A stretch of DNA of 64,000 nt from contig KV419410.1 of assembly GCA_001630475.1 (NCBI GenBank), forward strand, positions 372,001 through 436,000, in the 5' to 3' direction. The translations under genes were made by a program, and so were the position numbers. The notes beneath the pieces are model-generated. The model did not search any database and had not been told where the DNA came from. It worked only from the letters and a program-made list of their open reading frames with translations. Every line of letters begins with the position of its first letter. The stretch's first letter is position 1. This DNA comes from Sistotremastrum niveocremeum HHB9708. Taxonomy: Eukaryota > Basidiomycota > Agaricomycetes > Sistotremastrales > Sistotremastraceae. Below, piece by piece: positions 45,112 to 58,891 of this stretch.

Positions 45112-46240
45112 TTAAAACTTCTCAAAAGACTGTGCTGTCTCTGGGATGGCTCCTCCATGCAGTGAGATAATGGACTGACGGTACCTACGCACGCGTTAGA
45201 TGAAAGGTTTTTTTCCTGGAATTTCGGCGTCGCAGACCTTGTCTGCTCTCGATAATAGTCTTGCATTTCGGTCCACTTATGCAGGCGAATGCGCCGGTGT
45301 ATCATCAAGAGAATGCCCACGACACAAAGATCAGCTATATGGTCATTTTTCAGCGTTCGATCAGATTCGACGATGCCCAACTAACCGGTTACGATAGCCA
45401 ATGTGGTCAGAACATACTGCCATGTAGGAATCATGACAGGCTCTCCCGGTGCAGTATCGCAGACGTTGTTGTTCCCACAATCATCCTGTACTAGAATCAG
45501 AAAGATGAAAGATATGGCACTTGTGCGATATCTACGCTTTGGCATTCACTATCCATGCTGCAGCTCGCTCCGGTGGGCTTCGTCATTTGACAGGTCGTAT
45601 TGCTAGGGTCGCAGTAGCTGCCGGGTTTTACACAGTTATCACGAGTGACGTTGCTTGTCAGTCGCTCTCCGTTTGGACCAGAACCCGAATAAACTGTTGT
45701 GTCGATGATGCATGGAAGACCAAGCGTGACGTTGGCATAGCTAGTCAAAATCAAGGGTCAATCTCGGACGAGAAGATATTATCGTACAAGCATGTTGATC
45801 GGAGACAAATTGACCCGTTGAAGTTTTGAGAGCTGGCATACGTAGCGGTGTTGGGGCCAGGGGCGCATTCATCTGAGCAGGATTGGAGCAATGGTACACC
45901 GGAACCCATGACGCATACCATCTCGATTCATCTGACACGGACTCCCAACCGGGATCAAAGGTTTACATGCATCCTCTTCGTCTGGACAATAGTTCCCAGT
46001 AGCGCATAGAGGCGGGATGGTGACACCATCCGGATAACCGAAGGGCCATGAATCGCGACGGCAAAGCCTTGGAACACATTGTTGTAGGGTTGGCGAACAG
46101 AAAGTCTGCGCATCGCAATCCGACATGAGAGCATGTGTAATGGGGTTGAGACGAGTATGTACAGTCGAACAGTTGCCTCCTTGACCGACGGTGCCAGCGC
46201 AGGCTTGAAGAGCAAAAGAGAAACCTAGAAGCCAAAGCAT
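45112..46240 (-). CDS. Cysteine-rich single-pass membrane protein with tandem Cys modules
   Basis: A signal peptide (MLWLLGFSFALQACAGTVG) precedes an ectodomain of about 210 residues with roughly 22 cysteines. Two copies of a module with the spacing C-x6-C-x9-C-x5/7-C can be read: around GNYCPDEEDACKPLIPVGSP and around GSYCDPSNTTCQMTKPTGAS. Several N-x-S/T sites (NCST, NVTLG, NVTRD, NTTC, NGSIC) suggest glycosylation. One transmembrane helix follows (WQYVLTTLAIVT, then LCVVGILLMIH across an intron) with positive RRIRLHKW on the cytosolic side, and a short tail ending ETAQSFEKF. The topology is thus type I, like a receptor or adhesion protein. No named family is recognised; the pattern recalls EB or dickkopf-type modules of animals without claim of homology. 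About five exons. Confidence 0.7.
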
Positions 46241-47244
46241 TGTACGGACAAGGCGAGGTCGAATGAAATAAGCAAGCCTCGCAACGATATATCCTTTTTC
46301 GATGACACCAGGAATAAACTGCAATTGAAGGCCACCAAACGGGAACACTCTCAGTTTTGAGCAAGGGAATAAAACAGATGCGACACAGAGAAAGAGGTGA
46401 CTTGTTCAAATGCGTGCCAAATTTCTTAGAAATGAGGGCAACCAGTTCTGGGCGAGGATCTCGAAGGCCTTGATGGAGGTTTGAACTGGAACGGAGTCTG
46501 TATCCGAGTCGACTCGGGACTTTTGTTTGTCTTCTCCCACTCAGCTCCGATTCCATCAACTGCTGGCATCCTCATTTCTCGACCCTCGAGACCAAGGTCA
46601 AATTTTAATCTCAGATATTGTTGAGTGATCTCTGTCTGTTCACTCAATATTTCTTATCGTTCACGGTCCGTGTCATCGGCACCTGGATAATCTAAGCCGT
46701 ACTGGACTACCGGTATGTCTGATGTTGTGGCTTCGATACAGTGTGGCTGATCTTCCCTTTTGAATGCAGTCTCTAAGACTCACTCTCAGATATGCAAGGG
46801 GCGACGACGTTGCCTAAAAGCCCAGCAATGCTTGATTCCCAGTCGTCTCATTGTCGAACTTCGATGGACGCCCGAAAAAAAATGAGACCTGCACCGTTGT
46901 GCCTAAAGTCCAGTCTTATATTCACCGTACGCTCTGCATTTTCATTCTCCGGTGATGCTGAAGATACTGCCTTGGCTTCTTGACAGTGACACGGATCCAA
47001 GGGGCACCTGCCACACTCCGGTGTTCACGTCTGGATCGAATTTAAAGCTCTAATTGTCTTCAGGGTAAGCAGCTTTAGGAACGCGGCGGCGTGTAGACAA
47101 AGAGCTGACTTGATACAGGTATAATACATCGGAGGAATAAAGCAAAGTAGTTTACCGAAGATAGAAGGTGCGTAGAAAACCGATTTAAAACCAAAATATT
47201 ACAGGGGAAACGATTACAAGACATGGATTATATGGTAGTGGCGG
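46241..47244. other. 1-kb intergenic region
   Basis: Holds the upstream region of the cysteine-rich gene and the 3' flank of the acetyltransferase gene. Short open frames on both strands (for example 46426-46647 minus and 46792-46983 plus) show no domain or splice chain and are left out. Confidence 0.4.
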
Positions 47245-51100
<3,856 letters not shown>

Positions 51101-51583
51101 TGGGAGATTGACGGCCTCAGCGTCGAGCAGCGCGACGACGCCTGACTAACCGGATTCAACGCCCGCAAACAACTCCGCAAAAAGAATTTCTCAAAAATAT
51201 TCTGTTTCCAAGCGGTGCTCATGCAGATTCGCAAAGAAAGACTACCAACATGTATATCGTTCCCTTGCCATCCGTGAAAACCAATGACAGCGAAAAGAGC
51301 AATTACAAAAGTAGGAACAGCGATAAACTCCGCAAAAAGGAAGGCGACGCAAGTATCAGAACGAGCTGATTGCTGAAAAATTGGCATGCGGCAAGTAGGG
51401 CAGGGACGGAACACGGATTACTCTAGTAAAAGGCGAGAGTAATTGACAAGTTGCACCATCCCCATGCCGCCGATAAATAGGGTGAAATGGTACTCGGCGT
51501 CAACTGAAAATTCGATTGTGAAAAGACTCGGGTGACTCTCGCTAACTTACTTTGCCTGCAACTCCGATACGCCGTCTTCCACA
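51101..51583. other. 483-bp divergent intergenic region
   Basis: Separates the acetyltransferase ATG (51100, minus) from the complex I subunit ATG (51584, plus). Minus-strand open frames at 51097-51414 and 51423-51608 look protein-like but lack an ATG-led exon chain that I could verify. They may be noise or an undetected small gene. Confidence 0.35.
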
Positions 51584-51926
51584 ATGAACGCAGCGGACAG
51601 AGAAGCAAAATACGCTGAGCTCAAAGGCAAAGGCATTCCAAACACATCTCAACTCATGCTCACTGTCTAGACAGACGTTCTGGCCGCTCGCGACCATACG
51701 ATCCGCGAACAATGGGTCAAAGCAATGGAACTACGTCTTGTCCGTGAGGAGCTCGAGAAATGCCAGCAATCAGAAGGGGTCAATGGATATGAGAATTGCA
51801 AGGACTTTGCTCAGCGCTATCTCTCGATGTTGAAGGATCACCGAGTGCGTCATCACTGTCTCTGAATCTGACCCAATTATTCATTCTGTATCCTAGGTCG
51901 TTGGATACAAAGTAGTCGATACTTGA
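51584..51926 (+). CDS. Complex I accessory subunit, NDUFB10/12-kDa-like, read with a GC-AG intron
   Basis: About 80-aa subunit of mitochondrial NADH dehydrogenase. The conserved part is DHTIREQWVKAMELRLVREE, then EKCQQSEGVNGYENCKDFAQ, with paired cysteines as in the twin-Cys family. The C-terminus VVGYKVVDT comes after a GTGCGT...CTAG intron at about 51846-51897. The ATG at 51584 starts MNAADREAKYAELK, but an in-frame TAG precedes the conserved part. No GT donor is available between them, so the intron must use a GC donor: 51627-51674, AAAG|GCAAAG ... TAGACAG|AC, 48 nt, which restores the frame (AELKDVLAARD). The assignment comes from memory of fungal homologues. It ends 22 bp before the RPB5 stop. 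Confidence 0.8.
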
Positions 51927-51948
51927 ACACGGTCGATATTCCCGAGCT

Positions 51949-52777
51949 CTACCAGCAAATTCTATAACTCGCATATCGCCCCGCTGTCTCACTTGGTCGT
52001 GTAATCTTCACCACATTCCCCCGCCGCAATCCATAATAGCGAGCTACGGGATCCGCGAGCTGTATTCGAGGCAGCTGCGTTTCTTTTAGTCGGCTGCATA
52101 CTCAATGAGCTTCGGAACACGAAAATGGACGAATAGACGAACTATTTTTGCAATAATTCTGCCTTTTGTGCTGGCGTCAGCAGACTGTGTTGTGGGACGA
52201 GTGTATGATGTGTGATGTTGACCAGAAGATCAGCCTCTGCGAATTCTTCCAGCTTGAACTGCTGCGCCATTGCGACGATCACCTTCTCTACATCAATGCT
52301 GGTTCCATCCCATTGCCCAATTGTTGGACTCACCTTCCGCGCCGAAGGCGTCATAGTCTCAGGGAAGACAATAATACCCCTCTGAATGGACCGTTCCTCC
52401 AAGATTCCCAGTAGCTTGCGCATAGTCTTCACGCCAACACTTCGTTCGTTCGAGAAGAACACGAACAAGTGGTCATTGGGGTCGTTTTTCGAATTGGTGA
52501 AAAAGTTGAGAGTTTGTCGACTGCAGAATCATCTTCAGCTGGAGCACGAAAGAAACAGATCAGATAGCACACTCTAGTTCTCCACTAGCTGTACAATGGG
52601 TCTGTTTGAAGGTGGCAAGGTCCATATGCACTTCTTCCTCAGATACTTGAAAGCCCTACCAAGCTCGGTCAGCATTTGATACCCGAAAAGAACACATACA
52701 CGCACCCGATCCTCTACCAGCTCGTGTATAGTCCTATTGACCTTCCATAATCTTGAGATTTCATCGCTGGGGTCCAT
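51949..52777 (-). CDS. RPB5: RNA polymerases I, II and III shared subunit RPABC1 (RPB5)
   Basis: Common subunit of all three nuclear RNA polymerases. The N-terminal jaw domain starts [20 protein letters not shown] and continues over introns with [20 protein letters not shown] and [17 protein letters not shown]. The conserved assembly domain reads [30 protein letters not shown], then after a GTTCGT intron [40 protein letters not shown] and the terminal ASYRICW. The length of about 220 aa and the invariant C-terminus match the family exactly. Five or so exons. Its start is 73 bp from the divergent SWD2 start. Confidence 0.95.
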
Positions 52778-52850
52778 CGTTCAGGTCAACTGAGTTCAAG
52801 GATTCCAAGTTTCTAACTCAGCGCTCAGCCTTGAGTCGACCACTCAGTCT
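52778..52850. promoter_or_regulatory. 73-bp divergent promoter, RPB5 / SWD2
   Basis: Only 73 bp separate the two start codons, so the leaders are very short or overlap. Both genes serve RNA polymerase II transcription, which would suit co-expression. Confidence 0.4.
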
Positions 52851-54225
52851 ATGCCTCCACCCAACCCAAACCCCGGTTCCGCTACAAAAAAGGCTGATCC
52901 CACATTCTCACTTTCCTCTGCGAACTTGGTATGTCATTATCTAAGGAGTGCATGCGAAAAGTGACGAGTGCGGAAACCAGGCTCGTTTCAAACCAGCGAA
53001 GATATTCAAGAATGCAGTCCAACAACCTGACCCGGAGAAATTCTCGCCAGGTCGCATGCCACCCCCGAACCAAATCACTGGCATGTCATTTGACGATAGA
53101 GGAGACTATCTGATTACGGCTGCGGAGGATGAGTGTTTCAAGTTGTGGAATTGCAAAACTGGCAAGCACGTTTCTACATTGATCATCCGACAGAACGCGT
53201 CGAGCTGACAGCTTACTCCATAGGTCAAGTAAAGTCTTGTATTCGAGGAAATATGGCGTAGATCTTCCCCGCTTCTTGCATACCAGCAGTACAATCGTCT
53301 ACGCCAGTACGAAAGAGGACGATACAGTACGATATCATTCGCTGCACGACAACAAATTTCTCCAGTATTTCAGAGGACATACACAAAAGTATGTTGAAAG
53401 GCAGAAGAGCGCAGCACATCTGACGCTTGGTTTAGAGTTATCTCCTTGGAAGTCTCGCCCCAAGCGGACACAATAATGTCTGGCTCTCTCGACAACACTG
53501 TCAGACTCTGGGATGTCAGAACACCCCTGTGTCGTGGTCTGCTACACACTCCATCAACACCCATCGTGGCCTACGACAACAGCGGAATGGTGTTCGCAGT
53601 GGCATTGAACGGCTACAATCGAATATGTCTCTACGATCAAAATAATTTCGATAAAGAGCCCTTTCTCACCATTCACCTCGACGACATCTCCCTCAACAAA
53701 ATTTCCTTCCCACCCAGAATCCCTTTCATTTCGAGTTTGAGCTTTAGCAGTAACGGCAAATGGTTACTTGTCGGTACTTCGAGCAATTGTCATTATATCC
53801 TTGATGCGTTCGACGGAGCGCTTTTAGCCAAGCTCGTGGGCTTCACAGGGCTGGAAGGTGGAAAGGGTCCCAACCACGCCATCGGCGTAGTCCCCGCTCA
53901 GGGGATCAGCGGAGAAGAATTGACATGGACTCCGGACTCCAAGTTCATCATCAGTGGCACTCAAGAAGGGAAGCTGGTCATGTGGGATATCAGTCCCGAG
54001 AGTGGGAATGACAAGAAGTTGATCGCCACGCCGCAAGGCAGTCCTCCGTTCGAAATGGGACCCTCCATAACTCTGGACGGACATCCTGGACCAACAAGAT
54101 GCGTCAAGTTCAATCCTCGATTGGCAATGATGGCAACCGCTGGGTTAGAACTGGCGTTCTGGCTTCCGGATACGGGTGGAGTTGAGGGTGAAGTAGAGTT
54201 GAAGAAGCCGTATAAGACGGGATGA
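52851..54225 (+). CDS. SWD2: WD40 protein Swd2/WDR82-like (COMPASS and cleavage factor subunit)
   Basis: WD-repeat protein shared by the Set1/COMPASS H3K4 methyltransferase and the cleavage-polyadenylation factor. The start is [17 protein letters not shown]. First repeats: [20 protein letters not shown] with [62 protein letters not shown] with VRLWDVRTP. The Swd2-type divergent repeats follow: [55 protein letters not shown] and the end LKKPYKTG. Three introns (about 52930-52980, 53175-53224, 53390-53436). The spacing between repeats and the SFDDRG and HGxxT-like motifs identify Swd2 over other WD proteins. Convergent with the VPS71 gene 32 bp away. Confidence 0.9.
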
Positions 54226-54257
54226 GGTGCGTGTCTACGCCGACAGAGACTATGCTG

Positions 54258-54902
54258 TCAAATGACCCTCTTCTCGCAGCGAGTTTCATCGTGGACCGTC
54301 TGACACTTCATGTCACAATACGGGAATGCACATCTGCGGCACTTATAGTGACCCCAGTATCCGCAGACACTACAGATGAGTCTTGCGGGCTCCCTTGAAG
54401 GGGCTGCCACGGCGGTTAGGTATGTTGGCGTCGAGCGCGGAAGATTGGCAATTCCCTGTGTACGAGTATCAGTGTTGTATCTAGCTTGTACGTTTGAGTG
54501 TACATACACTCTCTTCAATGAGATGGGTCAGCGGTTTTCGGTACAACAATGCAGAGCGGACGGCCATCGTCGATTTCTTCTTTGAAGTAGAGATTGTCGA
54601 GCGTGCGGCGGCGCGATCCTTGGCCGTGCCGCCGAATTCAGCTTCACCATCTGCTCGCTGTGCGAACAAAGAAGCTGATGATTCTACATAATTTGAACGC
54701 TACAGGTAGGTGAGTTCCTCGTCATCAATGGGAACGACTCGGACTCACCTCGAGCTCGTCAAGCTGTCTCTTCTTCCTTTTCGCAACAACACTGGGATCG
54801 ACGACCTGGGGAGCAGTAGTGTTGGTCTGGCGTTCAGCTATGACAAGACTTAGTGAAATCCACGACTATAGTCGTACACTTACTTCGTCGCCTGGGCGGC
54901 AT
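54258..54902 (-). CDS. VPS71: Vps71/Swc6-like HIT zinc-finger protein (SWR1 complex)
   Basis: Subunit of the SWR1 complex that deposits histone H2A.Z. The start MPPRRR at 54902 is the first, tiny exon (introns near 54835-54885). The middle has ERQTNTTAPQVVDPSVVAKR and KKRQLDELE, then TSKKKSTMA-region sequence. The zinc-finger HIT domain at the C-terminus reads ICSVCGYWGHYKCRRCAFPY followed by CDMKCQTVHDETRCEKRV, with all eight zinc ligands. About 160-180 aa. The pattern CxxC-YxCxxC-YCSxxC-H-C is the HIT finger; membership in SWR1 is inferred from the family. Its start is 79 bp from the divergent TRAP-alpha gene. Confidence 0.85.
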
Positions 54903-54981
54903 GACTTCCGGAAGGAGGCTCGCTCAGAGCAGGCCCACTTTCTTTCCCACGGATCATTAGCTGTCAACATTCTTCAAAACG
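54903..54981. promoter_or_regulatory. 79-bp divergent promoter, VPS71 / TRAP-alpha
   Basis: The two start codons are 79 bp apart. No TATA box is visible. The pair has no obvious functional link. Confidence 0.4.
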
Positions 54982-56128
54982 ATGAGGTTCATATCACTGG
55001 CACTGGCTTTCTTCGCCGCGCTCGTCGCTGGTAAGTCGTTGATGAATGGCGCATAGATACCTTCCTTTGACTTATTTGATTTGGGGCTTTACTCTTGCAG
55101 CGCAAGAAGAGGTTGACGTGGTCCCTCCTGAAATTTCTGTCGTGGCCTCCTTCCCAGAGGACAACCCGTTTGGCCGTAAGTCTTCTTTCAAGCTCTTCAA
55201 TGAAGTCTTACAAACTTATTATCGACAGATGTCACCAACGGCGAACGCAACAAAATGTCTGTCAGTATTGAGAACACCTCGGAATACAATGTCACCGTCA
55301 TTGGTGTTGGAGGTTCCTTCCATAAAGTGGAGACAGATGCGCTCATCAAAAATGTGAGTGGCATTCTCATCACACGTCAATCTAATCTCACCACCCATCT
55401 ACCGCTTTGCAGACGACTGGTTTGACATATGGTGTTTACCTGATTCCTGGAGCTAAAATCACTGTCCCCTATTCGTTCCATTCTGAGTGCGTGCCTCACG
55501 ATAGCCCTGTCCTGATAGACTGGTTGAAATTGATCACCTAATTCTGTAGATTGAAAGTAAGAATCCGCGCGATTCGACCCTATACCGTCCCTGACCTATT
55601 GACCTCCCCAGCCCGGCGAGACACGCCTTCATATCTGGATTGATCACGCCGTCTCGGTGAGCCTTCCTCGAGGCACCCTAAATTATCCATGATCTCAGTC
55701 CAAAAATCCAGGGAACCAAGTATCGTGTGACCGCCTACGACTCCATCGTCACAATCGTTGAAGCACCCCTGTCAATATTCGACTGGAAATTGTGAGCCTC
55801 TCAAATCTTCTTCCCTCACCATGTTCCAACGAACGAAATTAGGGTCTCCACGTACATCATCACTCTCGGCCTGATCGGTGCCTTGGGATACTTCGCATAC
55901 GACTCCTTCTTCCCGGCTTCCTCGACCAAACCCAAAGCTCGCAAGCCCAAGCCTCAAAGCATCAGTTCTCCCGTTGGAACTGTCACTGCTACTGGCGCAG
56001 GCGGATATCAAGAAGAATGGATCCCTGCACACCATCTTAAGAAAACTAAGGGCGCAAAAGGCAACAGGAGCGATGGAGGCGCTTCTAGTGGGGATGAGCT
56101 CTCCAAAAAGGGAAAGAAGAAGAATTGA
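54982..56128 (+). CDS. Translocon-associated protein alpha (TRAP-alpha / Irc22-like)
   Basis: ER membrane protein that binds the Sec61 translocon and helps nascent-chain insertion. The signal peptide MRFISLALAFFAALVAAQEE is cleaved after Ala. The lumenal domain reads VVPPEISVVASFPEDNPFG, NGERNKMSVSIENTSEYNVT (two N-glycosylation sites), GVYLIPGAKITVPYSFHSE and GTKYRVTAYDSIVTIVE, an immunoglobulin-like fold. One transmembrane helix STYIITLGLIGALGYFAYD precedes a basic cytosolic tail (TKPKARKPKP; ELSKKGKKKN). About seven exons of small size, with frame shifts between 55025 and 55850. Length about 250 aa, typical of fungal members. Confidence 0.9.
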
Positions 56129-56427
56129 GGGCTTGAGTCAAATTGTTGGCGGATTTGGCAAGTTCTTCATTCTTTTCCTCAAAGTCGCCCAAAATGGTCG
56201 CGAGTGGGCCAGCAGGACAAATTAGCTTTCTGCATCGTGCTTCCTCTGAATATGACGTATAACTAATGGATCCAAAAGTGTATTTGTTACTTGCACATTG
56301 ACTAATGACACAAAAGATTCTGATACAAAATGCAAGACTGTAAATGGGTCAAGCGATATAGGCCCTTCCCTTTTGATGATGAGGTAATAAGATTATGTAC
56401 AAGTGAATGAATGAAAGTTGGGTCGCC

Positions 56428-58218
56428 TCATGCGACGGCATCGACAGGTTGTGGGGTGCGACCCATGGGTGATGCTGAACTTTCACGATGTCTTGACAGC
56501 AATTTATCGAAGATCTTGGACTCGCCGACAACAAGTTCTCCGCTCTTGATTCCGGTGTGGTAGACACGAAGCACAGTGTCGACATCTTCCATGCTTTGAG
56601 GACGAACATCGGCCAGCTCCTTGATCTTGGCAGTCGCATCCTTAATCTGCGGCAGTATTAGCATACATATTATATGATGGGATAGCATACTGACCTGCTC
56701 ATCTGTCAATTCAAGCTGCAATTGCTCCACGCGGCTCTTGACGGCATTCCAACCAGTCAGACGGTGCCTGGATTGAGAGTTAAGCGAAATTTCGGCTGAT
56801 GGATTACTATGCATACCCAATGGATACATATCGGGTGAGACCAAAGTCTTCGGGCTTGAGGATTTCGTAGGTGCTAGGATTATTCAGGATAGCCTTAGCA
56901 TGAATACCGGCCTTGTGGGTGAATGCGCAGTATCCGCTATTTTCCCATGAGATGATGCCCTGGACAAAGGATAGCAAGAACCTACGTGATGGGGTTGTTG
57001 AAGGGGACGTTGACTTCAACGGCCGAAGCCACCAAGTTTTCAATTTCTCGGAGCATGGAAAGATTGTACTTGGATTTGACATATTCCGGATTTGCGGCGT
57101 ACAAACAAGCCACCAAACCACCGAGAGGGGTAATGCCAACCCGTTCGCCGATGCCCAGGACAGCTAGCACGGAATCAGAAAGAAGAGAATGCATCGGGAA
57201 AAATAGGACTCACAAGTATCAATGTGAGTAGCGCCGGCTTCAAGTGCAGTGTAAGCATTAGCGATAGCTGGGATAAATAATTCAGAATCAGAGAGTCGAT
57301 AAGGTGTTCGGCCGACATACCCATTCCGGTATCGTTGTGCAAGTGAATTTCAATATCGCAGCTCACAACACCCCTGAGTGTGCGAACGAGGTCGTATACT
57401 TGTCGAGGGTTGGCGCAGCCGACGGTATCAGCAACTCCAACACGATTAACGCCAATCTTATCGACAGTTTGATAGATCGACAAGAGATCGACAAGATCTG
57501 AGCGGAAGCTGTCTTCTGATGAGAAGCGAACTTCGATGCCCTTGGACTTGACATATTCGATGACTTCGATGGCAGTCTTGGTGATGTATGCCATATCCTT
57601 TCCATGGGAGAATTCACGGAGGAAGGAGGAGGTTCCAATAACGACATCGACACCATCAACACCTATCAAATGTGAGAATAGTGGAGACGTAGCAACAGGT
57701 GAACTAACCAGTCTCGACAGCGATGCGAGCATCGTCCATGTGACATCTGATGTGGGTCAAGATCTTGCTCTTAAGACCCAGCTTGCAGATAGCTTCACAG
57801 TCAGCTCTTGACTGTTCAGATGCAGCGGGAGAAGTGAGCTCGATGTATTCAACACCGAAGGCATCCAAGGCCTTCGCAATTTTGATCTTGGTTTCGCGGT
57901 CGAAGAAAGCATTAGCGAATTGCTCGCCCTCTGATTGGGTGATTGTCAGCCGTGATAGGGTACGGTTAGGAGGAGCGTACCTCGTAATGTGCTTTCGATG
58001 ATGTTGAAATTTGAGACGTTGCTCAGGAAGTCGGCGTATCGAGGAGCATAGGGGTTCTTGGGAGCTTCACTTCGAGATCGTGAAGAATGGCCGTTGACAC
58101 CATTGGTTCCATTGATACCATTTGTCTTTGCAGGAGATGGTCGAGATGATAAACCATTGACGGGCACCATGTCTTGTTGTTCGACAGGAAGAGAATCACC
58201 GTTAGCGTGTGGGCACAT
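56428..58218 (-). CDS. LYS20: Homocitrate synthase (lysine biosynthesis)
   Basis: First step of the fungal alpha-aminoadipate route, joining acetyl-CoA and 2-oxoglutarate. The N-terminal leader [15 protein letters not shown] is hydrophilic; the TIM barrel starts [10 protein letters not shown], the DREG-like catalytic loop. Substrate and metal sites follow: [62 protein letters not shown] and the metal-binding HxH motif EIHLHNDTG. The carboxy half includes [16 protein letters not shown] and [16 protein letters not shown], the HxGIH motif of the family. The tail ends [10 protein letters not shown] without a peroxisomal or mitochondrial signal. About nine exons. LYS20 and LYS21 type both possible. 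Lysine feedback on the enzyme is known in yeasts. Confidence 0.95.
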
Positions 58219-58891
58219 TTTGGAAGAGATGAAGAGATCAGATGAGTTACAGCAGAAGAAGACTTGATATACTCTCGAGAGGAGTCACTTTTTTTTACAG
58301 CGTCAGCATCTCTCGGCCGAACAATGCCGCGCCGGAGTTCCAAGAGGCGCCAACGATCATGACGCCGACAAGCGCCGACATCTCCGCGGATCCGTTTACA
58401 CCCAGAATTCATGATGGGGTCGAACCGTCGAAGTAAGAAATCGCGAAACATTTTGTTCAAAATATAGAACGAAAATTCGCAACAAGATCTTGACCGCCCT
58501 CAAGAACCTGAAGCAAAAAAAAATGCCACTACTTGGCGAGGTTGCCGTTGATCATCGGCTGTTGAGTTTGCTCCCCGCTTTGACATGGAAAATCAAATTT
58601 CAGTGCCGAGTGCTTGTACTAAGGCTCTTACGTTTACGTCGACCCGAACCGATCATGATGGAACCCATCACCCATGAATGACATTAAAAGGAGGAGACCA
58701 CAAATAATCCTGGGGAAGACAGAGGCAGACAGCCCGGTATATAATGGATACAGTGACTACGACGTGATGTAGAGATGGAATATAACATATGATGTGGATT
58801 GAATAAAATGTTGACAGCGCGAGGTGGAAGTGAACGTGAATACGATGATTGAAATGCGGAGGAGATAATAACTTAAACAAGAGATGTATTT
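58219..58891. other. Intergenic between homocitrate synthase and kinase 3' end
   Basis: 673 bp holding the homocitrate synthase promoter and the 3' flank of the histidine kinase gene. Short open frames show no domain. Nothing else seen. Confidence 0.45.

Noticed and set aside
46426-46647. Minus-strand frame upstream of the cysteine-rich gene
   Set aside because: It begins at a TTG, ends without a domain, and is more likely leader or promoter.
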